Shown piece by piece: positions 31,789 through 39,282 of a stretch of DNA of 39,282 bases. Numbering within the stretch: the stretch's first letter is position 1; each line of letters begins with the position of its first letter. The translations under genes and the position numbers were made by a program. This stretch comes from Streptomyces sp. MBT65 (GTDB taxonomy: Bacteria > Actinomycetota > Actinomycetes > Streptomycetales > Streptomycetaceae), in NCBI RefSeq assembly GCF_016612545.1, contig NZ_JAENRY010000160.1:1-39282 (forward strand), written 5' to 3'. The notes under the pieces are model-generated. The model searched no databases. It saw only the letters and a program-made list of their open reading frames with translations, and had not been told where the DNA came from.

Positions 31789-32673
31789 TGTGAGCGGCCG
31801 CACGACCCCGTCCACATGGACGCGCTCCCCGCTCCGAAGCTGGAAGCGGTCACCTTCCGCCGCGTACTCCACCACCCCGGGCAACAGCACCGGCGCCCTG
31901 AACTCCGCCCGCACATACGCCGATTCGGGCGTCCCGTGTGCCGCCAGGCAGCGTGCCACCGTCCACATGCCGTGCGCGATGGCCCGTGGGAAGCCGAAGA
32001 GGCGGGCGGTGAGCGGGTGGAGGTGGATGGGGTTGCGGTCGCCGGACGCGGCACCGTAGCGCCGGCCGACGTCCTCGCCGAGCCGCCACTCGGCGACGGC
32101 GGGCAACACGCCCCGCGCTTCCGGGACTTCGGGCGTCCGTGCGTCGGGGCGGTGGTGCCGGGCGAGGTAGGTGCTCCGCGACTCCCACACGAGCTTGCCC
32201 GCGCCCCCGGGCCCGATGTCACCCGTGGCCGCGCCCCCGCCGCCGACCCGCATCTCCGTCGCGACCGTCGCCTCCGTGCCCCGTCGGTGCGGGGCCAACT
32301 CGTCGACGTAGACCGTGAGTTCGTAGTTCCCCGTGGCCGGTGCCGCCGTGTGCCGGGTGATCTCCACCGAGGTGTGGACCAGGCCGAGCAGGGGGAGCGG
32401 GAAGGCCCGGCAGCTCATCAGGCGCATGGCGAGGGGGAAGCCGAGGACGTGCGGATAGGTGACGGGGAGGGCGTCGTCGCCGGTGGGGAAGCCGCAGACG
32501 CGTTCGTAGGCGGCCAGCTTGGCCAGGTTGACGCGGACGCCGGGCAGGACGAGGCGGGTGCGGGGGAACTCGGCGTCGGGGCGGGGCCGCTTGAAGGGAG
32601 AGAGGAGGGCGCCGCGGAGGAGGAGCGGGGTGAGCGCGGGGGTGTCGGTGAGGGGTGGATAGGGGTTGGCCAT
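31783..32673 (-). CDS. MaoC-type enoyl-CoA/hydroxyacyl dehydratase
   Basis: A 296-residue double hot-dog-fold protein. The C-terminal half has the hydratase-2 motif RYGAASGDRNPIHLHPLTA, then GFPRAIAHGMW, with the catalytic Asp and His. The N-terminal half (VTYPHVLGFPLAMRLMS) is a degenerate hot-dog, as in mycobacterial HadAB-like and peroxisomal hydratases. It hydrates enoyl-CoA or dehydrates 3-hydroxyacyl thioesters. The ATG at 32673 lies 40 bases from a double palindrome. Divergent from the long-chain acyl-CoA ligase, suggesting shared control of a fatty-acid unit. Confidence 0.88.
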   Translation of the reverse strand: MANPYPPLTDTPALTPLLLRGALLSPFKRPRPDAEFPRTRLVLPGVRVNLAKLAAYERVCGFPTGDDALPVTYPHVLGFPLAMRLMSCRAFPLPLLGLVHTSVEITRHTAAPATGNYELTVYVDELAPHRRGTEATVATEMRVGGGGAATGDIGPGGAGKLVWESRSTYLARHHRPDARTPEVPEARGVLPAVAEWRLGEDVGRRYGAASGDRNPIHLHPLTARLFGFPRAIAHGMWTVARCLAAHGTPESAYVRAEFRAPVLLPGVVEYAAEGDRFQLRSGERVHVDGVVRPLTS

Positions 32674-33025
32674 GTCCCACTCCCGGGTGGTGTCCTGGGC
32701 GGCTCTTTTCGGCTTACTTCGCAGTAAGGTTACCGCAGGTAAGGCCAAGTGGGACGAGCCGGACGACTCATGGCGGGTGCATGGGTGACGTTCAGGAGAC
32801 GCAGGGCCGACGCAGAGCTGACAAAGCGTCGCGAACCCGCCGAGGTTGCACAGGCCCGGCCCGGTACCACCCCCGAAACCGCACGAACTCCCCACGAGAG
32901 CCCCGTACGATCTGCGACCTGACCCGAGGTAACACCCCGGCTGCGGGCCGGGATGAACACCTCGGTACGCGCCATGCGTACCTAATGCAGCAGAGCGGTA
33001 CAAGCTGCACGCCACAGGAGCTGCC
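32674..33025. other. Divergent intergenic region between maoC-like and acyl-CoA ligase genes
   Basis: Outside the palindromes at 32713-32742 I see no gene, RNA or further repeat in these 352 bases. The AGGAG ribosome binding site of the ligase gene lies just before its ATG. Short open frames here have no start with a good ribosome site and no family-like sequence. Confidence 0.6.
32713..32742. promoter_or_regulatory. Two adjacent palindromic operators upstream of the MaoC gene
   Basis: CTTACT-TCGC-AGTAAG (32713-32728) is a perfect 6-4-6 inverted repeat. TTACC-GCA-GGTAA (32730-32742) is a perfect 5-3-5 one, starting 2 bases later. Such TTAC/GTAA palindromes are typical of TetR-family operators in fatty-acid genes. 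The likely binder is the TetR protein encoded at 31126-31788. Confidence 0.7.
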
Positions 33026-34939
33026 ATGTCCCTCGCGTACCCGTCCAGTCACGACTACGACGGCGCGCCCGTACTCGTCGAGCCCGAGATCCGGCGGCTC
33101 GACGGAGTGGTGCGGGAGGTGTCCGTACCGCCGCTGGTGCCACCGGCGACGCACGGCTCGCTCGCCGACGTGCCGTTCGAGAACGCGGCGGTGGCCCCCG
33201 ACCACCTGGTCCTCAGCAGGCAGGCGGAGGACGGGAGTTGGGTGGATGTGACGGCGGCCGAGTTCGCCGAGCAGGTGCAGGCCGTCGCCAAGGGGCTGAT
33301 CGCGGAGGGGCTCGCGCCGGGCGACCGGATCGCGGTCATGGCACGGACGTCGTACGAGTGGACGCTCCTCGACTTCGCCGCGTGGGCCGCGGGCCTGGTC
33401 ACCGTCCCGATCTACCCGACCTCCTCGATCTTCCAGATCCGCTGGATCCTCCAGGACACGGGCGCGGTGGCGATGGCCGCCGAGACGGTCGCGCAGGCGT
33501 CGTCGCTCGGCCCGGAAACGCCCCGGCTGCCCGACCTGCGCCACATGTGGGTCTTCGAGAAGGGGCACCTGGAGCGGCTGGCCGAGCTGGGCCGGACCGT
33601 CCCGGACCAGGAAGTCGCGGTACGGCGTGGGGTGTTGCTGCCCGACACGCTCGCCACCGTCATCTACACCTCGGGCACCACGGGCCGCCCCAAGGGCTGT
33701 GCGATCAGCCACGGCAACTTCCTCGCGGAGATCGACAACGCGATCGAACTCCTCTACCCCGTCTTCAAGGACAAGCCGAACGAGGAGCCCTCCACGCTCC
33801 TCTTCCTGCCCTACTCCCATGTGTTCGGCCGGATGGTCGCCATCGCGTGCGTCCGCGCCCGCGTCCGCCTCGGCCACGCCGCGAGCCTCAAGTCCGAGGA
33901 CCTGCTGGCGGATCTGGCCAGCTTCCAGCCGACCTTCCTGCTGGCCATTCCGTACATGCTGGAGAAGGTCTTCAACAACGCGCGGGCGAAGGCGGAGAAG
34001 GGCGGCCGCGGCAAGGTCTTCGACCGCGCCACGAACGTAGCCTGCCGCTACGGCGAGGCGCAGGAGGCGGGCCAGTCCGGCAAGGGATCGGGCCCGAGCC
34101 GCCCGCTCAAGACCGCCCGCACCTTCTACGACCCGCTCGTCTACCGCAAGATCCGCAACGCCCTCGGTGGCAAGCTCCGTTACGTCATCTGCGGCGGCTC
34201 CCCGCTGGGCCGCCGGCTCGCCGCGTTCTACGCCGGTGCGGGCATCGAGATCTTCGAGGGCTACGGCCTGACCGAGACGACGGCGGCGGCCACCTGCACG
34301 CCCCCGCTCAAACCCCGTCTGGGCACGGTGGGTTGGCCGATGCCCGGCATCCGGGTGCGGATCGCGCAGGACGGCGAGATCCTCCTCCACGGCAACCAGG
34401 TCTTCCGGGGCTACTGGGACCCGCACGGCGACGGGGTGACCCCCGCGTCCCCCGACGGCTGGCTCGCCACCGGCGACATCGGCCGCCTCGACGACGAGGG
34501 CTACCTCACCATCACCGGCCGCAAGAAGGAGATCCTGATCACCGCGGGCGGCAAGAACGTGGCCCCGGCCCCGCTGGAGAACTGGCTCCGCTCCCACCCG
34601 CTGATCGCCCAGTGCATCGTCGTCGGCGACCGCCGCCCCTACATAGCCGCCCTCATCACCCTCGACCTCGACGGCATCACCCACTGGCGCCAGATGAACG
34701 GCAAGCACCCGGTACCGGCCGAACTCCTCGTCGATGACCTTGAGTTGAGAGAGGTCCTGCAACGCGCCGTCGACGACGCCAACAAACTGGTCTCCCGCCC
34801 CGAGTCCATCCGCCGCTTCAGCGTCCTCCCGGTCGACTTCACCGAGGCGGCCGGACATCTGACACCGTCGATGAAGCTCCGCCGGGAGGTCGTCATGCGG
34901 GACTTCGCGCGGGACATCGAGGAGTTGTACGCGCAGTAG
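33026..34939 (+). CDS. Long-chain fatty acid-CoA ligase (AMP-binding, FAA1/FadD15 type)
   Basis: A 637-residue ANL-superfamily enzyme that activates fatty acids through acyl-AMP to acyl-CoA. The AMP-binding P-loop motif YTSGTTGRPKG lies at about residue 213. EGYGLTETTAA is at about 413, and TGDIGRLDDEGYLTITGRKKE carries the hinge Asp and the catalytic-lysine region at about 490. The length and the insert near residues 310-370 fit the long-chain subgroup. AGGAG precedes the ATG. With the divergent MaoC hydratase it may form a fatty-acid unit under the nearby TetR regulator. Confidence 0.94.
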   Translation: MSLAYPSSHDYDGAPVLVEPEIRRLDGVVREVSVPPLVPPATHGSLADVPFENAAVAPDHLVLSRQAEDGSWVDVTAAEFAEQVQAVAKGLIAEGLAPGDRIAVMARTSYEWTLLDFAAWAAGLVTVPIYPTSSIFQIRWILQDTGAVAMAAETVAQASSLGPETPRLPDLRHMWVFEKGHLERLAELGRTVPDQEVAVRRGVLLPDTLATVIYTSGTTGRPKGCAISHGNFLAEIDNAIELLYPVFKDKPNEEPSTLLFLPYSHVFGRMVAIACVRARVRLGHAASLKSEDLLADLASFQPTFLLAIPYMLEKVFNNARAKAEKGGRGKVFDRATNVACRYGEAQEAGQSGKGSGPSRPLKTARTFYDPLVYRKIRNALGGKLRYVICGGSPLGRRLAAFYAGAGIEIFEGYGLTETTAAATCTPPLKPRLGTVGWPMPGIRVRIAQDGEILLHGNQVFRGYWDPHGDGVTPASPDGWLATGDIGRLDDEGYLTITGRKKEILITAGGKNVAPAPLENWLRSHPLIAQCIVVGDRRPYIAALITLDLDGITHWRQMNGKHPVPAELLVDDLELREVLQRAVDDANKLVSRPESIRRFSVLPVDFTEAAGHLTPSMKLRREVVMRDFARDIEELYAQ

Positions 34940-34982
34940 CGTGGTGGCGGCCGACTCACGCCGACGGCAGGGGTGTTCTCAC

Positions 34983-35519
34983 ATGACCGAACGCACCGGG
35001 CAAGTGGTGGAGCTGCTGCGCCGGTTGGGCGCCGACACCGTCCCCCATCCCGGCGGCACGCTCCTCGCCCACCTGGAGCGGGTGCGCGCCCGGCTGTCCG
35101 GCTGGGGCGCCCGCCCCGCGCTCCAACTCGCGGGCCTGGGCCACGCGTTCTACGGCACCGACGGTTTTCCCACGGCCTTGCTGCCGCTCGACCGTCGCGC
35201 CGAGCTGCGGGCGGTGATCGGCCCCGAGGCGGAGGCGATCGTGTACTTCTACGCGAGCTGCGACCGCAAGGCCTCGTACCCGAACCTCGCGGACCACTTC
35301 CACGACCGCTTCACCGGAACAGGCCGGGTCCCCGAACCCGGCCTGTGCGAGGACTTCGCCGAGTTGACCGTCGCGAACGAACTGGACCTGGCCGCGCGGG
35401 ACCCGGCCTTCCGCGCCGAGTGGGGTCCCGGACTCCTCGCCCTGTTCGCCCGTTTCCGGCCCCTGCTGAGCGAACCGGCGTGGCGCGACTGCCGGGCCGT
35501 ACTACTGGACGCTACCTAG
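34983..35519 (+). CDS. DUF6817-like (HD-like) hypothetical protein
   Basis: A 178-residue cytosolic protein. Histidines are placed like those of an HD-type metal-dependent hydrolase (GGTLLAHLERVRARLSGWGA, then LAGLGHAFYGTDGFP), and a second half has YFYASCDRK and NLADHFHDRF. I recall this pattern as the DUF6817 family; the name is from memory. No reaction is known. The ATG at 34983 follows the acyl-CoA ligase by 43 bases, with an AGGGG about 10 bases upstream, so co-transcription is possible. Confidence 0.7.
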   Translation: MTERTGQVVELLRRLGADTVPHPGGTLLAHLERVRARLSGWGARPALQLAGLGHAFYGTDGFPTALLPLDRRAELRAVIGPEAEAIVYFYASCDRKASYPNLADHFHDRFTGTGRVPEPGLCEDFAELTVANELDLAARDPAFRAEWGPGLLALFARFRPLLSEPAWRDCRAVLLDAT

Positions 35520-35584
35520 TCATTGACTTCACAAGACCCCCGCGCGACATTCCCAGCCCATTTCCTCGTCGGGCTGGAGCCACC

Positions 35585-37363
35585 ATGACCCCGAGTACGG
35601 ACGATCGCGCTCAACTTCCTGGTCGTAGACGTGTGTTGGCGGGTGGTGCGGTCGCCGCGCTCGGTGTGGTCGGTGGGGTGGGGCAGTCCGCCGCGCGGGC
35701 CGCCGACCTTCCGCTGCTCGGTACCTACGACGTCGTCGTGATCGGGGCGGGAGCGGCCGGCATGACGGCCGCGCTGACCGCCGCCAAGCAGGGGCTCAGC
35801 TGCGTGGTGGTGGAGAAGGCGCCGACGTTCGGGGGGTCGGCGGCCCGTTCGGGGGCCGGGATCTGGATCCCGAACAATCCCGTGATCCTCGCGGCCGGGG
35901 TGCCGGACACCCCGGCGAAGGCAGCCGCCTACCTCGCCGCCGTCGTCGGCACCGATGTGCCCGCCGACCGTCGCCAGTCGTTCCTCGCCCACGGGCCCGC
36001 CATGATCTCCTTCGTGATGGCGAACAGCCCGCTGCGGTTCCGCTGGATGGAGGGATACAGCGACTACTACCCGGAGTTGACGGGCGGGCTGCCCAACGGC
36101 CGCTCCATAGAGCCCGATCAGCTCGACGGGAACATCCTCGGCGCCGAACTCGCCCACCTCAACCCGCCGTACATGGCGGTCCCGAGCGGCATGGTCGTCT
36201 TCAGCGCCGACTACAAGTGGCTCGCCCTGTCCGCGGTGAGCGTCAAGGGCGCGGCCGTCGCCACCGAGTGTCTGGCCCGGGGGACCAAGGCCGCGCTGCT
36301 CGGGCAGAAGCCGCTCACCATGGGGCAGTCCCTCGCCGCCGGGCTGCGGGCCGGACTCCAGTCCGCGCAGGTGCCGGTGTGGCTCAACACCCCGCTCACG
36401 GACCTGTACTCGGAGAACGGCACGGTCACCGGGGCCGTCGTCACGAGCGGCGGGACCGCCGGGCTCGTGCGCGCCCGGCGCGGGGTCGTGGTCGGCTCCG
36501 GCGGCTTCGAGCACAACGCGGCCATGCGCGCCCAGTACCAGCGCCAGCCCATCGGCACGGACTGGACCGTCGGCGCGAAGGAGAACACCGGCGACGGCAT
36601 CCGGGCGGGCCAACGGGCGGGCGCGGACCTGGCGTTGATGGACGACGCCTGGTGGGGACCCACCATCCCGCTGCCCGGCACACCGTACTTCTGCCTCGCC
36701 GAACGCACTCTCCCCGGCGGCCTGTTGATCAACCGGGCCGGTTCCCGCTTCGTCAACGAGGCCGCGCCGTACAGCGATGTCGTCCACATCATGTACGACC
36801 GCGACGGCACCGCCCCGGACATACCGGCCTGGCTGATCGTCGACCAGAACTACCGCAACCGGTACCTCTTCAAGGACGTCCTCCCGACGTTCACCTTCCC
36901 CGACGACTGGTACAGCTCGGGCGCGGCCTACAAGGCGTGGACGCTGGACGCCCTGGCCTCCTCCATCGGGGTCCCGGCGGCGGCCCTGCGCTCCACGGTC
37001 AGCCGCTTCAACTCCCTTGCGGCGAGCGGCAAGGACACCGACTTCGGGCGCGGCGACAGCGCGTACGACCACTACTACACGGACCCCTCGATCCTCCCCA
37101 ACTCCTGCCTCGCCCCGCTCTGGCTGGCCCCGTACTACGCCTTCCGCATCGTCCCCGGCGACCTCGGCACCAAGGGCGGCATGCGGACGGACGCACGGGC
37201 GCGGGTGCTGCGGGCGGACGGTTCGGTGATCCCCGGTCTGTACGCGGCGGGGAACGCGAGTGCGGCGGTGATGGGGCACAGCTACGCGGGCGCGGGCTCG
37301 ACGATCGGTCCGGCGATGACGTTCGGGTATGTGGCGGCGCTTGATCTGGCGGGGGCGCTGTAG
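35585..37363 (+). CDS. Tat-exported FAD-dependent oxidoreductase (3-ketosteroid dehydrogenase-like)
   Basis: A 592-residue flavoprotein. The N-terminus has a twin-arginine-like signal (GRRRVLAGGAVAALGVVGG, cut near SAARA). The FAD-binding Rossmann motif VVVIGAGAAGMTAALTAAK is at about residue 50, and a second FAD motif SVIPGLYAAGNASAAVMGH is near the C-terminus. The overall pattern is that of the fumarate reductase/3-ketosteroid-delta1-dehydrogenase group (FAD_binding_2), but the substrate may be another enone or quinone. GGAG lies five bases before the ATG. Export of a FAD enzyme fits the Tat route, which carries folded proteins. Confidence 0.88.
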   Translation: MTPSTDDRAQLPGRRRVLAGGAVAALGVVGGVGQSAARAADLPLLGTYDVVVIGAGAAGMTAALTAAKQGLSCVVVEKAPTFGGSAARSGAGIWIPNNPVILAAGVPDTPAKAAAYLAAVVGTDVPADRRQSFLAHGPAMISFVMANSPLRFRWMEGYSDYYPELTGGLPNGRSIEPDQLDGNILGAELAHLNPPYMAVPSGMVVFSADYKWLALSAVSVKGAAVATECLARGTKAALLGQKPLTMGQSLAAGLRAGLQSAQVPVWLNTPLTDLYSENGTVTGAVVTSGGTAGLVRARRGVVVGSGGFEHNAAMRAQYQRQPIGTDWTVGAKENTGDGIRAGQRAGADLALMDDAWWGPTIPLPGTPYFCLAERTLPGGLLINRAGSRFVNEAAPYSDVVHIMYDRDGTAPDIPAWLIVDQNYRNRYLFKDVLPTFTFPDDWYSSGAAYKAWTLDALASSIGVPAAALRSTVSRFNSLAASGKDTDFGRGDSAYDHYYTDPSILPNSCLAPLWLAPYYAFRIVPGDLGTKGGMRTDARARVLRADGSVIPGLYAAGNASAAVMGHSYAGAGSTIGPAMTFGYVAALDLAGAL

Positions 37364-37383
37364 CCGTCGTAGAGCCGCTGGTT

Positions 37384-37421
37384 CGGCCTGGTCATCTCCC
37401 GGTCAAGGGATGGCCAGGCCG
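37384..37421 (+). terminator. Hairpin terminator after the flavoprotein gene
   Basis: CGGCCTGG (37384-37391) pairs exactly with CCAGGCCG (37414-37421). Inner CAT/ATG and CCC/GGG pairs extend the stem around a GGTCAA loop. It starts 21 bases after the flavoprotein stop and separates it from the type VII secretion locus. Confidence 0.7.
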
Positions 37422-37584
37422 GGGCCAAGCGGCCGTATGCATTGCGCATGCAACGGGCTCGGAGGGCTGACATAGCCGGATTTGGGACCTTCCTCGGTGG
37501 CTACTGTGATGGCGCGAACACGTCCACAGCGGCCACGACGACCTACGGGCGATCGCGGGCCATCACGGGGAAGAGGAGCCGGCG

Positions 37585-38073
37585 GTGGGGGAGCCGAACC
37601 GTTCACGCCTTCTTGACTACACACAGGGGCCGGCGGCGACGGGGGTGCCCGAGGCGCGCCGGTCGAGTCTGCTCGACTACGCGGAGGCGGCGCCGCCATC
37701 GCGTCCGGCAGCGGACGGGCGGCCCGGACCCCGGCCCGGTGTCCCGCCGTACGAGACGCCCGTCTTCGTGCCGGCGCATCCCCGGTACGTCGACGCGGTG
37801 GACGACGACGGGCGGGCGGTGCGGGTGCCGTTCGTCGTCTACGAGCTGTTCGAGCATCCGGCGCACCTGACCGCGGCCTACGCCTTCACCACGGTGGAGA
37901 AGCTGGTGGCCGCGTTCGGCGAGGCCCAGCCGTGGGTCGGTACCTCGATCGGGCCGCTGGCCGAGGCGCTGGGCGAGCGGGGCGCGACCGTCCTCCTCGA
38001 CCCGAGGGTCGCCCCCGGGCGGCCCAACTGGCGGCGGGCCGATCTGGCCGCGTACGCACGGGAGGTGCGCTGA
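37585..38073 (+). CDS. SAV_915/SseB-like protein of a type VII secretion locus
   Basis: A 162-residue soluble protein. The N-terminal 50 residues are Pro-rich and contain a repeated RSxLLDYxxxP motif (RSRLLDYTQGP, RSSLLDYAEAAP). The C-terminal domain (TPVFVPAHPRYVDAV, VVYELFEHPAHLTAAYAFT, WVGTSIGPLAEALGE) resembles the SseB-like SAV_915 family found beside WXG100 genes; the family name is from memory. GTG start with GAGGAG upstream. Its stop overlaps the next ATG by one base (TGATG), so it opens a three-gene unit. A chaperone or adaptor role for secretion is inference. Confidence 0.7.
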   Translation: MGEPNRSRLLDYTQGPAATGVPEARRSSLLDYAEAAPPSRPAADGRPGPRPGVPPYETPVFVPAHPRYVDAVDDDGRAVRVPFVVYELFEHPAHLTAAYAFTTVEKLVAAFGEAQPWVGTSIGPLAEALGERGATVLLDPRVAPGRPNWRRADLAAYAREVR

Positions 38074-38375
38074 TGTCGGCCGACTTCAAGGCGGTCCTGA
38101 GCGACCTCACGTCGATGGCCACGACCTTCCACGACCAGGCCACCGACTACCGCAAGCTGCGACCCCAGGTCTCCCCGCCCGTGGTGAGCGGCGGTGACCC
38201 CGGGCTCGACGACGCCATCAAGGAGGTCGCCCACCTCATCCTCGGCCTGCACATCGGCTTCGCCGACCGGCTGGACGACCACGGCGATAAGGTCGCGTAC
38301 GCGCGGGACTCCTTCCACCGGCACGACGTCGACGTCCACGGGGTGTTCGAGGACCTGATGGTGGGGGAGGGCTGA
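38073..38375 (+). CDS. Small WXG100/EspC-like partner protein
   Basis: A 100-residue, mostly helical protein without signal peptide or cysteines. Length, helical content and position match small type VII secretion partner proteins of the EspC or DUF6317 kind. It lacks a WXG turn (the centre reads VSGGDPGLDDAIKEVAHLIL). GGAGG lies 7 bases before the ATG. Both junctions are TGATG overlaps, so its synthesis is coupled to the upstream SseB-like protein and to the large WXG-type protein downstream. It probably forms a heterodimer with the helical N-terminus of the latter; that is inferred by analogy to LXG-toxin partners. Confidence 0.68.
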   Translation: MSADFKAVLSDLTSMATTFHDQATDYRKLRPQVSPPVVSGGDPGLDDAIKEVAHLILGLHIGFADRLDDHGDKVAYARDSFHRHDVDVHGVFEDLMVGEG

Positions 38376-39282
38376 TGGGCGACAGCTGGGTCGGCGGCGA
38401 CATCGGCGGGCTGCACACGATGGCCACGACGTACAAGAACGTGAAGGCCCAACTCGACGACGCCGTAAGGCCGGTGACCAACGCGGTCGAGACGCTCGTC
38501 GACGACGCGGGGTGGAAGGGCGACGCGGCGGAGGAGTTCCGCGCGCAGTGGAGCGAGGACGCGCTGACGGCCGGTGCCTTCGCCGGCCTCGTCTCCGAGG
38601 TCGGGGACATCCTCGGCACCCTCGCCGACGCGCTGTCCACGTGCGAGACGGCACTGCAGAACGCGGAGCACGTCGCCACGGGCAAGGGTGTGCCCATGGG
38701 TGACAAGGGCGTGATCCTCCCCATGGTCACGGCGAACCCACCCACCGCGGCCGACCAGAAGGCCATCTCCGCGATGACCGAGTACGACACGGTCCGCAAG
38801 GAGGTCCTGCACACCGCGCAGCACGCCCGGCTGGTCGCCGCGGACAACCTGCGTGGGCTGTACGCGCAGGTCACGGACCCGGTGTCGACCGGCGACAAGA
38901 TCACCATCGCGGACGCGCTGCGCGGTCTCTACGCCTACGACGCGGAGGACGCGCGGGCCGGGGGCAAGGAGGCGCGCAGCCAGCTCGACGACGCGAAGGC
39001 CGCGGAGCGGACGGCGAAGCAGGAACTCCGCGCGGAACGCAAGGCGTACCAGAAGGCGGGCCGCTCACTCCCCAAGGACCTCCCCGCCAAGGGCGCCTAC
39101 CGTGACGCGGTCATGCAGGTCGACTCCCTGGAGGAGGTCATCGCCCGCGCGGACGTCGGCAGCAGCAAGCTCCCCTACGACCGCCTCCTGAACGTCAAAC
39201 TGGCCGACGCGGCGGACGCGTTGCGGCTCGGCAAGGGCCTTGAGGAACTCGGGGAGTGCCTCAAGGCCCTTGCCGAGCCGCA
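38375..39282 (+). CDS. WXG-type T7SS substrate, probable polymorphic toxin (3' end outside window)
   Basis: 302 codons are present and the frame is open to the end of the window. The first 100 residues form a helical hairpin with a WxG turn (Trp47-Lys-Gly49, in DDAGWKGDAAEEF), the hallmark of type VII secretion substrates. Residues about 190-230 are a charged coiled coil (EARSQLDDAKAAERTAKQEL). Long proteins of this build in actinobacteria usually carry a C-terminal toxin domain with an immunity gene after it, but neither lies in the window. The strong GGGGGAGG 4 bases before the ATG suggests high translation. The gene is the third of a coupled unit. Confidence 0.8.
   Translation, partial: MGDSWVGGDIGGLHTMATTYKNVKAQLDDAVRPVTNAVETLVDDAGWKGDAAEEFRAQWSEDALTAGAFAGLVSEVGDILGTLADALSTCETALQNAEHVATGKGVPMGDKGVILPMVTANPPTAADQKAISAMTEYDTVRKEVLHTAQHARLVAADNLRGLYAQVTDPVSTGDKITIADALRGLYAYDAEDARAGGKEARSQLDDAKAAERTAKQELRAERKAYQKAGRSLPKDLPAKGAYRDAVMQVDSLEEVIARADVGSSKLPYDRLLNVKLADAADALRLGKGLEELGECLKALAEP

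Noticed and set aside
1..39282. tRNA, rRNA or riboswitch genes
   Set aside because: I saw no tRNA cloverleaf, rRNA sequence or recognised riboswitch core on reading the intergenic regions; a covariance search would be needed to exclude weak cases.

Overview
The window is high-GC actinobacterial chromosome, almost certainly Streptomyces. The signs are about 70% G+C with strong third-position GC bias, many GTG starts, overlapping ATGA/GTGA/TGATG gene junctions, and families typical of the genus: PucR, CU044_5270-type and SAV_915-type proteins, DUF4229, and the futalosine-type menaquinone genes. From memory (not searched), the order hemL, phosphatase, resA-ccdA-resB-ccsB, then the menaquinone set, resembles the core-chromosome region around SCO4469-SCO4494 of S. 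coelicolor, with insertions.

Layout. 1-625: no gene recognised, but a 9-bp tandem repeat array leads into hemL. 626-2664: hemL and a histidine phosphatase. 2814-4112: a lipoprotein with a polysaccharide-deacetylase-like domain. 4190-8523: a four-gene System II cytochrome c maturation operon (resA, ccdA, resB, ccsB), closed by a long hairpin. 8609-10203: an ECF sigma factor with its partner membrane protein. 10265-13941 (minus): a P-loop ATPase translationally coupled to a membrane-anchored periplasmic-binding-type receptor, with no transporter genes. 14085-18406: a nucleobase-related block. It holds an isopenicillin-N-synthase-like dioxygenase, a cytosine/nucleoside deaminase and a divergent PucR regulator, and is split by a TnpB-only IS200/IS605-type element that also has a divergent Arc-family regulator. 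18432-24568: TetR, a double VOC protein, a quinone oxidoreductase divergent from an ArsR-type regulator across a 56-bp palindrome, an SDR, an NCS1 nucleobase permease and a small membrane protein. 24645-30183: menaquinone genes (UbiD-, UbiA- and UbiX-like, Lrp/AsnC and aminofutalosine synthase) with a rhomboid gene between them on the other strand. 30199-37363: GNAT, DUF4229, TetR, MaoC hydratase, long-chain acyl-CoA ligase, a DUF6817-like protein and a Tat-exported flavoprotein. 37585-39282: the start of a type VII secretion effector locus, whose large WXG-type protein runs off the window.

How the genes fit together. hemL (tetrapyrrole supply), cytochrome c maturation and menaquinone synthesis all serve the respiratory chain. 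The deaminase and dioxygenase lie in the same direction on either side of the IS element, so before insertion they were probably one operon divergent from PucR. With the NCS1 permease a few kb away this suggests a nucleobase-modifying pathway. The least described items are: (i) the ATPase/receptor pair; (ii) the TnpB element with a divergent Arc gene, a palindrome on the tnpB start codon, and a right end that supplies the deaminase stop codon and a predicted 16-nt guide repeated in the deaminase gene; (iii) the deaminase-dioxygenase pair; (iv) the truncated T7SS effector locus.
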